64,000 bases of DNA from Oscillospiraceae bacterium (GTDB lineage Bacteria > Bacillota > Clostridia > UMGS1810): assembly GCA_015068975.1 (NCBI GenBank), contig SVJM01000008.1:1-64000 (forward strand), written 5' to 3'. Below are positions 1-7,267 of the stretch, one piece after another. The notes beneath the pieces were generated by a model. The model made no database searches. It saw only the letters and a list, made by a program, of their open reading frames with translations, and had not been told where the DNA came from. The position numbers and the translations under genes were made by a program. Each line of letters begins with the position of its first letter. Position 1 is the first letter of the stretch.

Positions 1-1
1 A

Positions 2-892
2 ACCTCTAATATCGAGTGGCAAAAAGATATGGGGTACGAATGTTTAATTCTGGAGCATCACATGGCGGCAAGCAGATTTTCCTTTAGCAACTTATACACA
101 CCATTAAATGAATCAAAAGAATTTGACAGTGCTTTGCGAAAAGGTGAAATACCCGAAATATCATTTTTAGCTAATACAGTTTCTCCGCTTATTAAAGCGT
201 ATCAAGCACACAATACATTTGAGATTGCAAAGATTGTTCGCCAAAGTTCACCTTTATTAAGTAAAAAAACTCTTTCTTTGCAACCGGATAAACAGCAACA
301 AAAGTTAGAACAGGCAGAAGCCGCCACGAGATCATTATTTGCTCTTTGGGATAGTGGCAAGAATCCTTCGTGTATTCAAGTTTTAAGTAATATAAAAGCG
401 TCTGGACTTTATGAGCTTAGCGAACGTATGGAAGAAATAATAGATAGCACATATGCTGGAGATGATCCCAAGGTTGTAGCACTGAAAGCTGCATTAGATG
501 TTCCGTTTGATGAAATGGAACGATATGCTGCATATGTTTCAGAACAAAGCAGATTTGCTACGCATCAAGGCGTTAAAGGGCTAGAGTATCCTCGGGTAAT
601 GGTTGTTTTGGATGATTCCGAAGCTAGAGGATTTTTGTTTAGCTATGAAAAGTTGTTTGGTGCTAAAGAAAAGACTGCTACAGATTTAAAAAATGAAAAA
701 GAAGGAAAAGATACCAGCATTCAAAGAACTGCTAGGTTGTTTTATGTTGCCTGTACACGAGCGATGGATAGTTTAGCAGTTGTTGCATATTCTGAGAACC
801 CAACCTTGGTGCGTTCTACAGCATTAACCAACGGATGGTTTGCAGAAGAAGAAATTGTGCTGTTGGATGATTTAGTATTTGATGATAATTAG
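2..892 (+). CDS. UvrD/Rep-type DNA helicase, C-terminal part (5' end outside window)
   Basis: The frame is open to the left edge, so only the last ~297 codons are seen. The visible part holds the C-terminal superfamily 1 helicase signatures: a motif V-like stretch 'THQGVKGLEYPRVMVV' and a motif VI-like stretch 'RLFYVACTRAMDSLAVVAY'. These belong to RecA domain 2 of UvrD/Rep/PcrA-type 3'-5' helicases. The helical segment before them fits a 2B-like insertion. Walker A and B must lie upstream. The gene is followed after 48 bp by an HNH-type gene, and such accessory helicases are often part of phage-defence modules (GajB of Gabija is a UvrD-like example). Gln is mostly CAA, unlike the core genes of this window, which suggests transfer. 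Membership in a defined defence system cannot be shown from this fragment. Confidence 0.8.
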   Translation, partial: TSNIEWQKDMGYECLILEHHMAASRFSFSNLYTPLNESKEFDSALRKGEIPEISFLANTVSPLIKAYQAHNTFEIAKIVRQSSPLLSKKTLSLQPDKQQQKLEQAEAATRSLFALWDSGKNPSCIQVLSNIKASGLYELSERMEEIIDSTYAGDDPKVVALKAALDVPFDEMERYAAYVSEQSRFATHQGVKGLEYPRVMVVLDDSEARGFLFSYEKLFGAKEKTATDLKNEKEGKDTSIQRTARLFYVACTRAMDSLAVVAYSENPTLVRSTALTNGWFAEEEIVLLDDLVFDDN

Positions 893-940
893 CAGAGTGA
901 ATGATGCGAAAAATCCTTAATTTTGTAGGAGGATGTACTC

Positions 941-1735
941 ATGGATAATGAATCAACCACGAATTTTGTATGTAAACTATGCGGTCAAGAATTTGATAAT
1001 AAAGAAATGAGCGAGGAACACTATCCTGCACGTAGCACTGGAAACGAAGATATAGTTTCGCTTGACATTGTCAAAATGATCGACTCAATAATGTCAGGCG
1101 AAATACACAATGAAATTTTACGAAGATCTACTAAGGGAGAAGAGATATCTGATATTTCGGAGAATATATTTGACACTCAACTTTCTAAATCATTATATCC
1201 TGATGGAAGAACCTCAAGAACATTATGTAAGGAATGCAATACGTTTTTGGGAAAGTATGACGAAGCGTATTTGAAATTTTTCAATGTAGATGGAAATCCT
1301 AAGATAGTGAAAGGGTTTCAACAAATAACAAAGTTGGAAATAATAAAAGCAATTTATGCAAAGTTTTTATCACTACCGGAAAGTGTTGATGAAAAATTTG
1401 ACTTCTTGGAATTTATTAAAAACAAAAACATGACGACTTATAATGGTATATGGAAATTGTACTTTGTAAAAAGAGATTTTTCTTCTGATCTACTTGGAAT
1501 GAAGGATATAGGTACAGGAAAAGTAGTGTTTGATGAGGGCGTTGTATATGAGATGTCAGATGATAAGTTTATTTTTAATTTAATGAATTTTGAAATACAT
1601 TCTTGTTTTAATATGACAAGTATTTTTGATATTTTGAAGAAAAATTATACGATAATTGAGGGCGTCGGAGAGAATGGTGGGTATCACGCTCAAATTCTTA
1701 TGAGCAAACTGTTCTCTGAATTTAGTGAAGAGTAA
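941..1735 (+). CDS. HNH-like nuclease-type protein, accessory
   Basis: A 264-residue protein. The N-terminus has 'CKLCGQEF' (residues ~11-18) followed by 'EEHYPARS' (~26-33), and residues ~96-110 read 'LCKECNTFLGKYDEA'. Two CxxC pairs with a His/Pro element between them resemble the zinc-bound beta-beta-alpha metal fold of HNH endonucleases; the central Asn is not obvious. The C-terminal ~150 residues match nothing I recognise. The start ATG follows a good AGGAGG-like site (909-935 region, 'taggagga'). It lies directly downstream of a UvrD-type helicase in the same direction, so the two probably form one operon, perhaps a defence module whose first genes are outside the window. Function is inferred from motifs only. 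Confidence 0.6.
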   Translation: MDNESTTNFVCKLCGQEFDNKEMSEEHYPARSTGNEDIVSLDIVKMIDSIMSGEIHNEILRRSTKGEEISDISENIFDTQLSKSLYPDGRTSRTLCKECNTFLGKYDEAYLKFFNVDGNPKIVKGFQQITKLEIIKAIYAKFLSLPESVDEKFDFLEFIKNKNMTTYNGIWKLYFVKRDFSSDLLGMKDIGTGKVVFDEGVVYEMSDDKFIFNLMNFEIHSCFNMTSIFDILKKNYTIIEGVGENGGYHAQILMSKLFSEFSEE

Positions 1736-1759
1736 AATTTACTATTTCCCACAAAGCAC

Positions 1760-1788
1760 TTGAAATATTTGTTCATTTATGGTATCAT
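1760..1788 (+). promoter_or_regulatory. SigA-type promoter of an orphan transcription unit
   Basis: TTGAAA (1760-1765), 17-bp spacer, TATCAT (1783-1788). The spacing is ideal and the -35 matches 5 of 6 consensus bases. No gene follows before the terminator at 1996-2030. Confidence 0.45.
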
Positions 1789-1824
1789 TATACATAACCG
1801 ATGTAGAACAAACAGTGGTAAATA

Positions 1825-1854
1825 TGATACTCGGCGTGATACTGTTTTGATACT
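1825..1854 (+). repeat. Three direct repeats of TGATACT
   Basis: TGATACT occurs at 1825-1831, 1837-1843 and 1848-1854, with start-to-start distances of 12 and 11 bp, about one helical turn. Such iteron-like spacing is common in binding sites for initiators, recombinases or regulators. No partner protein gene is visible in the window. Confidence 0.45.
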
Positions 1855-1995
1855 AAAAATTCAGGCAAAGAAAAATAATACGGAGATTTAGTGCAAAATA
1901 GGCAATAAAGCCAACGAATTGCTAAACAAATAAGTTTAGTAACAAGAAAACTTTATCGAGTGGAAATAATACAATTTAATTCACAATGATTTATT

Positions 1996-2030
1996 TGCAG
2001 ACAGTTATTTTGACTGTCTGCATTTTTCGT
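1996..2030 (+). terminator. Rho-independent terminator, plus strand
   Basis: A perfect 10-bp stem (TGCAGACAGT / ACTGTCTGCA, 1996-2005 and 2013-2022) with a 7-base loop is followed by TTTTT. It ends the transcript from the promoter at 1760 or read-through from the HNH-type gene. Confidence 0.85.
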
Positions 2031-2035
2031 TACAA

Positions 2036-2072
2036 AAAAATACCATTGAGGCTTGTCCTCAATGGTATTTTT
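2036..2072 (-). terminator. Rho-independent terminator of the upp transcript
   Basis: A 15-bp perfect inverted repeat (2036-2050 and 2058-2072, core TACCATTGAG / CTCAATGGTA) with a 7-base loop. The A-run at the left end is a T-run on the minus strand. It lies 19 bp past the upp stop codon and can work in both directions. Confidence 0.85.
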
Positions 2073-2090
2073 GGCTGATTTAATTTAGTT

Positions 2091-2720
2091 TTATTTTGTA
2101 CCGAAGATTCTGTCGCCTGCATCACCAAGACCGGGTACGATATAGCATTTGTCGTTAAGCCCTTCATCTACGTTTGCACAGTAGATTTCCACATCAGGAT
2201 GAGCCTTCGAAAGGGCTGTAATACCTTCCGGTGCAGCGATAAGACACAAGAATTTAATGTGTGTAGCGCCATATGATTTGATCTGACCTATAGCATCTAT
2301 TGCAGAGCCACCTGTAGCAAGCATAGGGTCTACAACCACTACAAGTCTCTGATCAATATCAGCAGGAAGCTTGCAGTAATATTCACAAGGCTGCATAGTT
2401 TCTTCATCTCTGTACATTCCTATGTGACCAACCTTAGCAGTAGGGACAAGTGACAGCATACCGCTGACCATACCAAGACCTGCTCTGAGAATAGGTACAA
2501 TTGCAATATCCTTGCCTGTGATCATTTTCTGAGTAGTTTTTTTGATAGGTGTTTCTATTTCAACATCTGTCAATGGAAGATCGCGGAGTGATTCGTAGCA
2601 CATAAGCATTGTAATTTCTTCTACAAGCTCGCGGAATTCCTTGTTTGTAGTGGATGTCTGACGAAGTATTGTAGTCTTGTGCTGAATAAGTGGATGATCA
2701 AATGTTACAACTTTACTCAT
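2091..2720 (-). CDS. upp: Uracil phosphoribosyltransferase
   Basis: A 209-residue protein, the usual length for Upp. It salvages uracil by joining it to PRPP to give UMP. The PRPP-binding loop is '[14 protein letters not shown]' at residues 127-140, and the uracil-binding C-terminus reads '[12 protein letters not shown]'. A longer frame exists upstream, but the ATG at 2720 has an AGGAG site seven bases before it and gives the normal N-terminus. The gene follows the uracil permease fragment, whose stop codon lies only 4 bp before the upp start, so the pair forms the common permease-upp salvage operon. The original promoter of the operon appears to be lost, because the permease 5' end is missing. 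Confidence 0.96.
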   Translation of the reverse strand: MSKVVTFDHPLIQHKTTILRQTSTTNKEFRELVEEITMLMCYESLRDLPLTDVEIETPIKKTTQKMITGKDIAIVPILRAGLGMVSGMLSLVPTAKVGHIGMYRDEETMQPCEYYCKLPADIDQRLVVVVDPMLATGGSAIDAIGQIKSYGATHIKFLCLIAAPEGITALSKAHPDVEIYCANVDEGLNDKCYIVPGLGDAGDRIFGTK

Positions 2721-2724
2721 AATA

Positions 2725-3708
2725 TTACTCCTCTTTTGCTTTAGATGTGATAAGATTTGTGATAATACCAAATATCAATGCACATGCGATAGATGTGATT
2801 GTGATTTTGCCAAATGTAAGTGTAAGTCCGCCGATACCTGTGATAAGGATTACAGCAACAACAAAGAGATTTTTGTTCTGACCAAGGTCAACCTTCTGAA
2901 TCATCTTAAGACCTGAAACAGCGATGAATCCGTAAAGTGAAATACAAACACCGCCCATTACACAGTTTGGAATTGTAGCAAGGAATGTTACAAATGGAGC
3001 AACAAATGATGCTATGATAGCAATGATTGCAGTAGTAAGGATAGTTACTACAGAAGCGTTACCTGTGATAGCTACACAACCAACTGATTCACCGTATGTT
3101 GTGTTTGGACATCCACCGAAGAATGCACCTGCGATAGAGCCGATACCGTCACCGAGTAGTGTTCTGTGAAGACCTGGTTCTTCAAGAAGTTCTGTGCCGA
3201 TAATTGAACTTAAGTTCTTGTGGTCAGCGATATGCTCTGCAAATACAACAAATGCTACAGGAATATATGCTACAGCAACTGTTGCGATATATGAAGCATC
3301 AATTTCCTTGATTCCTTCAAAAGCTTTTACAAATGTGAAATCAGGGTACCACTGCATATTTTTGAATGCAGAAAAATCTATGATCATCAAAGCCTGATTG
3401 TCTGTATAAGTACCGATCAATGTGAAAATGGTTGCTACAAGATAACCTGCAACGATACCGATGATGAAAGGTATGAGCTTTGTCATATTTTTGCCGTATA
3501 CTGAACAGATTGCAACTGTAAAAAGTGTTACAAATCCACAGAAGATACAAGCATATGGTGAAGCAACGGATACACCTTCTACTAATACTTTACCAACCTG
3601 AAGATCATTTATTGCAGCACCGGCAAGTGAAAGACCAATAAGTGCAACAGTTGGTCCGATAACAACAGGAGGCATAAGCTTGTTGATCCAGTTAACGCCT
3701 GCAAACAT
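2725..3708 (-). pseudogene. Uracil/xanthine permease, N-terminally truncated
   Basis: The 327 residues match the nucleobase:cation symporter-2 family (UraA/PyrP) from the 'W-hydrophobic-PP-VVIGP' region to the C-terminus, with about nine membrane segments. Family members have about 420-430 residues, so roughly the first 100 are absent. The first ATG has no ribosome-binding site, and the upstream frame closes at a TAA five codons before it. Right at this point the sequence turns into the interior of a spoIIM-like gene on the other strand. The fragment overlaps no other gene and runs into upp. It is either a real deletion or inversion junction or an assembly join; the permease is probably not functional as drawn. 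Confidence 0.75.
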
Positions 3709-3714
3709 CTGTTG
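3705..3714. other. Junction joining two 5'-truncated genes head to head
   Basis: Within about ten bases, homology to uracil permease (minus strand, ending near 3708) stops and homology to SpoIIM (plus strand, from about 3714) begins. Both genes lose their 5' halves at the same point. No repeat or insertion sequence is visible at the join. Confidence 0.6.
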
Positions 3715-4007
3715 TGGGATTTGTTATGGGTATGGTAGATATTGTATCCAATGAAAATGTACTTCTTTATTTTGTGAAGTATATACTTCCTCACGGAGTG
3801 TTTGAAATTCCTGCAGTTATCCTTTCTGTTGCACTTGGAACAAGGCTTTGTATATTTATGTGCTCAAAGATAACCGGTGGCTCCAAGGATAAATCAATTT
3901 TATATCATCTCAAAGGGAGTATTGGTACCTTTTTTACGTATATTATTCCATTGCTAATCGTTGCTGCATTTATCGAGGCGATTATCCTTGAGATTATATT
4001 TCTGTGA
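3714..4007 (+). pseudogene. Stage II sporulation protein M-like (DUF95), C-terminal fragment
   Basis: The 97 residues contain the SpoIIM/DUF95 signature 'ILPHGVFEIPA' followed by two hydrophobic segments, as at the end of this family. Family members have about 190-210 residues, so the first half is missing. The apparent GTG start sits inside a membrane segment and has no ribosome-binding site. SpoIIM is a membrane part of the SpoIID-SpoIIM-SpoIIP machine that remodels peptidoglycan during engulfment; shorter homologues also occur outside sporulation. The frame simply continues from the junction with the permease fragment at about 3710. If the join is real, this copy is dead. It is followed after 22 bp by an SGNH esterase gene. 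Confidence 0.7.
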
Positions 4008-4029
4008 TTAGATAATAAGGAGAAAAACA

Positions 4030-5097
4030 ATGTTTGATATTTCAAAAATAGATGCAAATTTTAAAGTAGAAACAAAGATTGAAAAAGAGGATATAAAGTT
4101 TTACGATGCTGATGATGTCCCATTTAAGATATACGGAGTATACAGAGAAGGCGACAGATACAGAAGAATGCCTGAAAATGTGGCAAAATCTGTAAGCGAA
4201 GGAGTATACAGTCTTCATTCCAATACTGCGGGTGGCAGAGTGAGATTTGTTACCGACAGTCCATATGTTGCTATTCATGCAAAAATTGACAAAAATGCAA
4301 AGATGGCTCATTTTCCCTTTACAGGCTCCATGGGGTTTGACCTTTATGCAGACAACATTTATATAAACACCTTTGTTCCGCCATTCAATACCAATGATAT
4401 ACTGGAAAAGGTCATTGACTTTAATGGTATAAACGGAGAGCATGCCAAAACAAAAGAAATCACAATTAACTTTCCTTTGTATTCAGATGTACTTAAGCTC
4501 TATATAGGACTAAAGGATGGTTGCATTATAGAAGAGGCGGCGGAATATAAAAATGAAAAGCCTGTAGTGTTCTATGGCTCATCCATTACTCAGGGAGGAT
4601 GTGCATCAAGACCGGGGACTTGTTATCAGGCAATATTATCAAGAAATCTAAATATGGATTATATCAACCTTGGTTTTTCCGGAAGTGCAAAAGCTGAAGA
4701 TGAAATGATTGATTATATTATGAATCTTGATATGTCGGTTTTTGTCTTTGATTATGATAACAATGCACCCACAAGTGAGCATCTTAAAAATACTCACGAA
4801 AAGATGTTTAAAGCCATTAGATATAATCACCCGTCGGTTCCTGTTATAATGATGCCAAGACCAAAGTATTATCTTACAGACAGTGAGAAGATTAATCGAA
4901 GTATTATAGAAGCTACATACAGAAACGCTGTTAATAACGGGGACAAAAATGTGTATTACATAAGCAACGAAGAGTTAACTTCTCTTTGCAAGAATGAGGG
5001 GACGGTTGATAATTGTCATCCTACAGACTTTGGATTTGCTTCTATGGCTGAGGCTTTGGAGAAAGTATTCAGGGATAATCATCTTCTGGATAGATAA
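4030..5097 (+). CDS. SGNH/GDSL-family esterase
   Basis: A 355-residue protein without a signal peptide. The N-terminal half (about 1-170) is a beta-rich domain like the one found before SGNH domains in clostridial carbohydrate esterases. The C-terminal half has block I 'FYGSSITQGG' with catalytic Ser185, a middle block around 'NLGFSGSAK' (213-221), and the Asp-x-x-His pair D327 and H330 in 'DNCHPTDFGF'. The enzyme should therefore be a cytoplasmic ester hydrolase, possibly removing acetyl groups from sugars; the substrate is unknown. An AAGGAG site precedes the ATG. The lipoprotein gene downstream follows after 14 bp and is likely co-transcribed. Confidence 0.85.
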   Translation: MFDISKIDANFKVETKIEKEDIKFYDADDVPFKIYGVYREGDRYRRMPENVAKSVSEGVYSLHSNTAGGRVRFVTDSPYVAIHAKIDKNAKMAHFPFTGSMGFDLYADNIYINTFVPPFNTNDILEKVIDFNGINGEHAKTKEITINFPLYSDVLKLYIGLKDGCIIEEAAEYKNEKPVVFYGSSITQGGCASRPGTCYQAILSRNLNMDYINLGFSGSAKAEDEMIDYIMNLDMSVFVFDYDNNAPTSEHLKNTHEKMFKAIRYNHPSVPVIMMPRPKYYLTDSEKINRSIIEATYRNAVNNGDKNVYYISNEELTSLCKNEGTVDNCHPTDFGFASMAEALEKVFRDNHLLDR

Positions 5098-5111
5098 AGG
5101 AGATATGTTTA

Positions 5112-5603
5112 ATGAAAAAGTTATTTTTATTGTTATTGACGGTTTTAATGATATTCAGTTTGTCAGCTTGTGAAGAGAGTAAAGATAATGCTGTATACAA
5201 TGATGGCGAAAAAGAAGAAATAATTACAAGTGATATCACTGTAGATGAATTTTTTGAAAAGGTAAACGGATATTGGGGTGCAAGTGCTATGGAAGACTGC
5301 TGGGAAGTGGTAGGATTTTATGACAAAAAAATATATCTCTTTGATTATCCCGGACATTACTGGATAACTGATGGCAATGTAAAAACTCTGCATATAGAAG
5401 AGGATGGTACGATTGTTGCTGATATAGTTTATCTGTATCCGGAGCTTGGCGGACCTACAACAAAGGAAGAAGCAACACTTCGTATAAGATCAAATGATGA
5501 GTTTAAAAACTCTCTTGTACTTGTAGGAGATTCGGTAACATCCGAGTATGTGTATATGGGTGAGACTTTTGAGCAAATGGAGGCTTATGTGGCAGCACAC
5601 TGA
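5112..5603 (+). CDS. Predicted lipoprotein of unknown function
   Basis: A 163-residue protein with a lipoprotein signal peptide: charged start 'MKK', a hydrophobic stretch and lipobox 'LSAC' with Cys20 as the lipid anchor. The mature part is acidic and rich in aromatic residues, with no motif I can assign. It should sit on the outer face of the membrane. The ATG has a GGAG site eight bases upstream. It lies 14 bp after the SGNH esterase gene and 49 bp before the exonuclease gene, in the same direction, which suggests a loose operon. Confidence 0.75.
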   Translation: MKKLFLLLLTVLMIFSLSACEESKDNAVYNDGEKEEIITSDITVDEFFEKVNGYWGASAMEDCWEVVGFYDKKIYLFDYPGHYWITDGNVKTLHIEEDGTIVADIVYLYPELGGPTTKEEATLRIRSNDEFKNSLVLVGDSVTSEYVYMGETFEQMEAYVAAH

Positions 5604-5652
5604 TCGGATTTTGATGCTGAAATTTATAATAGTATAGAAACGGAAGATAAAA

Positions 5653-6213
5653 ATGAACAGATTTATTGTATTTGATGTGGAAACACCAAATCACTTTAAC
5701 AACAGAATGAGTGCAATAGGTATTTCTGTTATAGAAGATAATGAGATAATTGAAGAGAGATACTACCTTGTAAATCCCGAGTGTGAGTTTGATATGTTTA
5801 ATATCGAGCTTACAGGCATAACTCCTGAGATGGTAGAGGATAAGATGACATTCGGAGAATTGTGGGAAGAAATTGAACCTCTTTTTTCATCAGGGCTTCT
5901 TATGGCACACAATGCACAGTTTGATATGAGTGTACTGGGTAAGTGCCTTAAGACTTATGGCATATGCTGGGAAGCAAAAGTAGGCTACGCCTGCACATGC
6001 ACAATGGGAAAAAAGCTTATGCCTGATTTCCCAAATCATAAGCTTGATACTATGTGTTATCTTTTGGGGTTTGACCTTGATCATCATAATGCAGGAAGCG
6101 ATGCCAGAGCAGCGGCTCTTATTATGCTTGAGTATCTTAATATGGATATAAACCCAAATGATTATGTCCGCCAGTATGATATGGAAAATATTTGTACTGT
6201 TAAAAAAAGATAG
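5653..6213 (+). CDS. DEDDh-type 3'-5' exonuclease (DnaQ-like)
   Basis: A 186-residue single-domain protein. Exo I is 'FDVET' with D8 and E10, Exo II is 'HNAQFDMSVL', and Exo III is 'HHNAGSDARAA', so the DEDDh metal-binding set is complete. It should be a two-metal-ion 3'-5' exonuclease, akin to the epsilon proofreading domain or to stand-alone DNA/RNA exonucleases. It is not fused to a polymerase or a BRCT domain. A weak GGA-type site lies ten bases upstream of the ATG. The acetyltransferase gene begins within a few bases of its stop codon. The substrate cannot be told from sequence. Confidence 0.85.
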   Translation: MNRFIVFDVETPNHFNNRMSAIGISVIEDNEIIEERYYLVNPECEFDMFNIELTGITPEMVEDKMTFGELWEEIEPLFSSGLLMAHNAQFDMSVLGKCLKTYGICWEAKVGYACTCTMGKKLMPDFPNHKLDTMCYLLGFDLDHHNAGSDARAAALIMLEYLNMDINPNDYVRQYDMENICTVKKR

Positions 6214-6222
6214 GTGAATGAT

Positions 6223-6837
6223 ATGGATAATTACGAAAAGCTACATTCAGGCAAGGTATACGATCCTTCTGATGAAAGCATAATGAAAGAACAGCTTAAG
6301 TGCCTTGATAAGCTTTATGATTTCAATATGACAAGACCATCGGAACTGGATAAGCGAATGAAATTACTCCAATCTATGTTTGCAGAAATTGGAGAGAATT
6401 GTTACATAGAACCTCCCTTTTATTCAAACTGGGGAGGTAGGCATGTGCACTTCGGTAAGAATGTCTATGCAAATTTCAACCTTACTCTTGTGGATGATAC
6501 ACATATTTATGTGGGGGATTATACTTTGTTTGGTCCCAATGTGACTGTCGCCACAGCAGGACATCCTGTATTACCTGAATTAAGAGAAAAGGGCTACCAG
6601 TTTAATATGCCTGTTCATATAGGTACAAACTGCTGGATAGGAGCAGGTGCGATTATTTGTCCCGGAGTGAAGATAGGAGATAATTCTGTTATTGGCGCGG
6701 GAAGTGTTGTTACAAAGGATGTACCTTCAAATGTAGTAGCAGTTGGTAATCCTTGCAGAGTAATGAGAGAAATAGGGCAGGCAGACAGAGAATATTATTT
6801 CAGAGATCTTAAGATAAATTACGAGGATTTGAAGTAA
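6223..6837 (+). CDS. Maltose/galactoside O-acetyltransferase family protein (left-handed beta-helix)
   Basis: A 204-residue hexapeptide-repeat acetyltransferase. The N-terminal helical part (about 1-55) matches the Mac domain of maltose acetyltransferases. The repeats run through 'NCWIGAGAIICPGVKIGD' to 'GAGSVVTKDVPSNVVAVGNPCRV', and the catalytic His is in 'ATAGHP'. It should move acetyl from acetyl-CoA to a hydroxyl of a sugar. A GTG nine bases upstream is also in frame, but the AGGTGA site fits the ATG at 6223. A related but distinct acetyltransferase is encoded at 16689. Confidence 0.88.
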   Translation: MDNYEKLHSGKVYDPSDESIMKEQLKCLDKLYDFNMTRPSELDKRMKLLQSMFAEIGENCYIEPPFYSNWGGRHVHFGKNVYANFNLTLVDDTHIYVGDYTLFGPNVTVATAGHPVLPELREKGYQFNMPVHIGTNCWIGAGAIICPGVKIGDNSVIGAGSVVTKDVPSNVVAVGNPCRVMREIGQADREYYFRDLKINYEDLK

Positions 6838-6857
6838 ATATAATATTGGAAAATGAA

Positions 6858-6925
6858 AAGAAAGTTTACCTCATCTACATATAAAGAACTTTATTATACC
6901 AAAATGAGGTTGACTTTCTTGTTTT
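6858..6925 (+). terminator. Terminator after the acetyltransferase gene, overlapping the his promoter
   Basis: A 17-base inverted repeat (6858-6874 and 6904-6920) with two internal mismatches and a 29-base loop is followed by GTTTTATT. Its right arm includes the -35 box of the his operon promoter, so the two signals overlap. Confidence 0.6.
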
Positions 6926-6938
6926 ATTGTGTTAACAT
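6910..6938 (+). promoter_or_regulatory. SigA-type promoter of the yerC-his operon
   Basis: TTGACT (6910-6915), 17-bp spacer, TAACAT (6933-6938). It is the only good promoter ahead of the ten-gene operon. Confidence 0.65.
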
Positions 6939-6955
6939 AGTAAAGTGCTAAAGTG
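6932..6955. promoter_or_regulatory. Candidate YerC (TrpR-family) operator
   Basis: A dyad of the form TTAnCA-8-TGnTAA (6932-6951) overlaps the -10 box. A direct repeat TAAAGTG (6941-6947 and 6949-6955) overlaps it. The position right at the promoter and just upstream of a TrpR-like gene suggests autoregulation. This is inferred from symmetry and position only. Confidence 0.35.
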
Positions 6956-6970
6956 AAAGGCGGTATTTCT

Positions 6971-7267
6971 ATGAAAAAATTTGACTTTAATAAAACAGAA
7001 AACTTCTACAAAGCTGTACTAAGTCTTGAAACCAATGATGAATGCAAAAACTTTTTTGAGGATATCTTTACAGTAAAAGAGCTTCAGGATATCTGTCAGC
7101 GAATAGAAGTTGCTATGATGCTTGATAAGGGCAAGAGCTATAATGAAATATGCGAAAAGACAGGAGCAAGTACAGCTACTATCAGCAGGGTAAACAGATG
7201 TCTTGTATATGGTAGTGGTGGATACAGAAATGTACTTGACAAGATCAACACTACGGAGGAAAAGTAA
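6971..7267 (+). CDS. yerC: YerC/YecD family TrpR-like regulator, leader of the his operon
   Basis: A 98-residue protein of the TrpR superfamily. The N-terminal helices contain 'FTVKELQDICQRIEVAMML', and the helix-turn-helix is 'SYNEICEKTGASTATISRVNRCL' split over residues ~57-80. YerC-like proteins at the head of clostridial his operons have been proposed as histidine-responsive repressors. Here the gene follows a promoter with a possible operator and precedes hisZ with a one-base overlap. A GTG 18 bases upstream is in frame, but the ATG at 6971 is preceded by an AAAGGCGG site. DNA binding is a family inference; the ligand is not proven. Confidence 0.85.
   Translation: MKKFDFNKTENFYKAVLSLETNDECKNFFEDIFTVKELQDICQRIEVAMMLDKGKSYNEICEKTGASTATISRVNRCLVYGSGGYRNVLDKINTTEEK

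Larger units (their letters stand above)
1736..2090. other. Intergenic region of 355 bp with an orphan transcription unit
   Basis: No convincing ORF is present. It holds a SigA-like promoter (1760-1788), three direct repeats of TGATACT starting at 1825, 1837 and 1848, a strong plus-strand terminator (1996-2030) and the terminator of the minus-strand upp gene (2036-2072). The unit between promoter and terminator would give an RNA of about 235 nt. It may encode a small RNA or be the remains of a mobile element end. Confidence 0.5.

Noticed and set aside
5503-5694. Minus-strand ORF between the lipoprotein and exonuclease genes
   Set aside because: It is a shadow frame spanning two plus-strand genes with no signals of its own.
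6838-6970. T-box or histidine attenuator before the his operon
   Set aside because: No T-box sequence or His-rich leader peptide is seen; the hairpin fits a terminator of the upstream gene.
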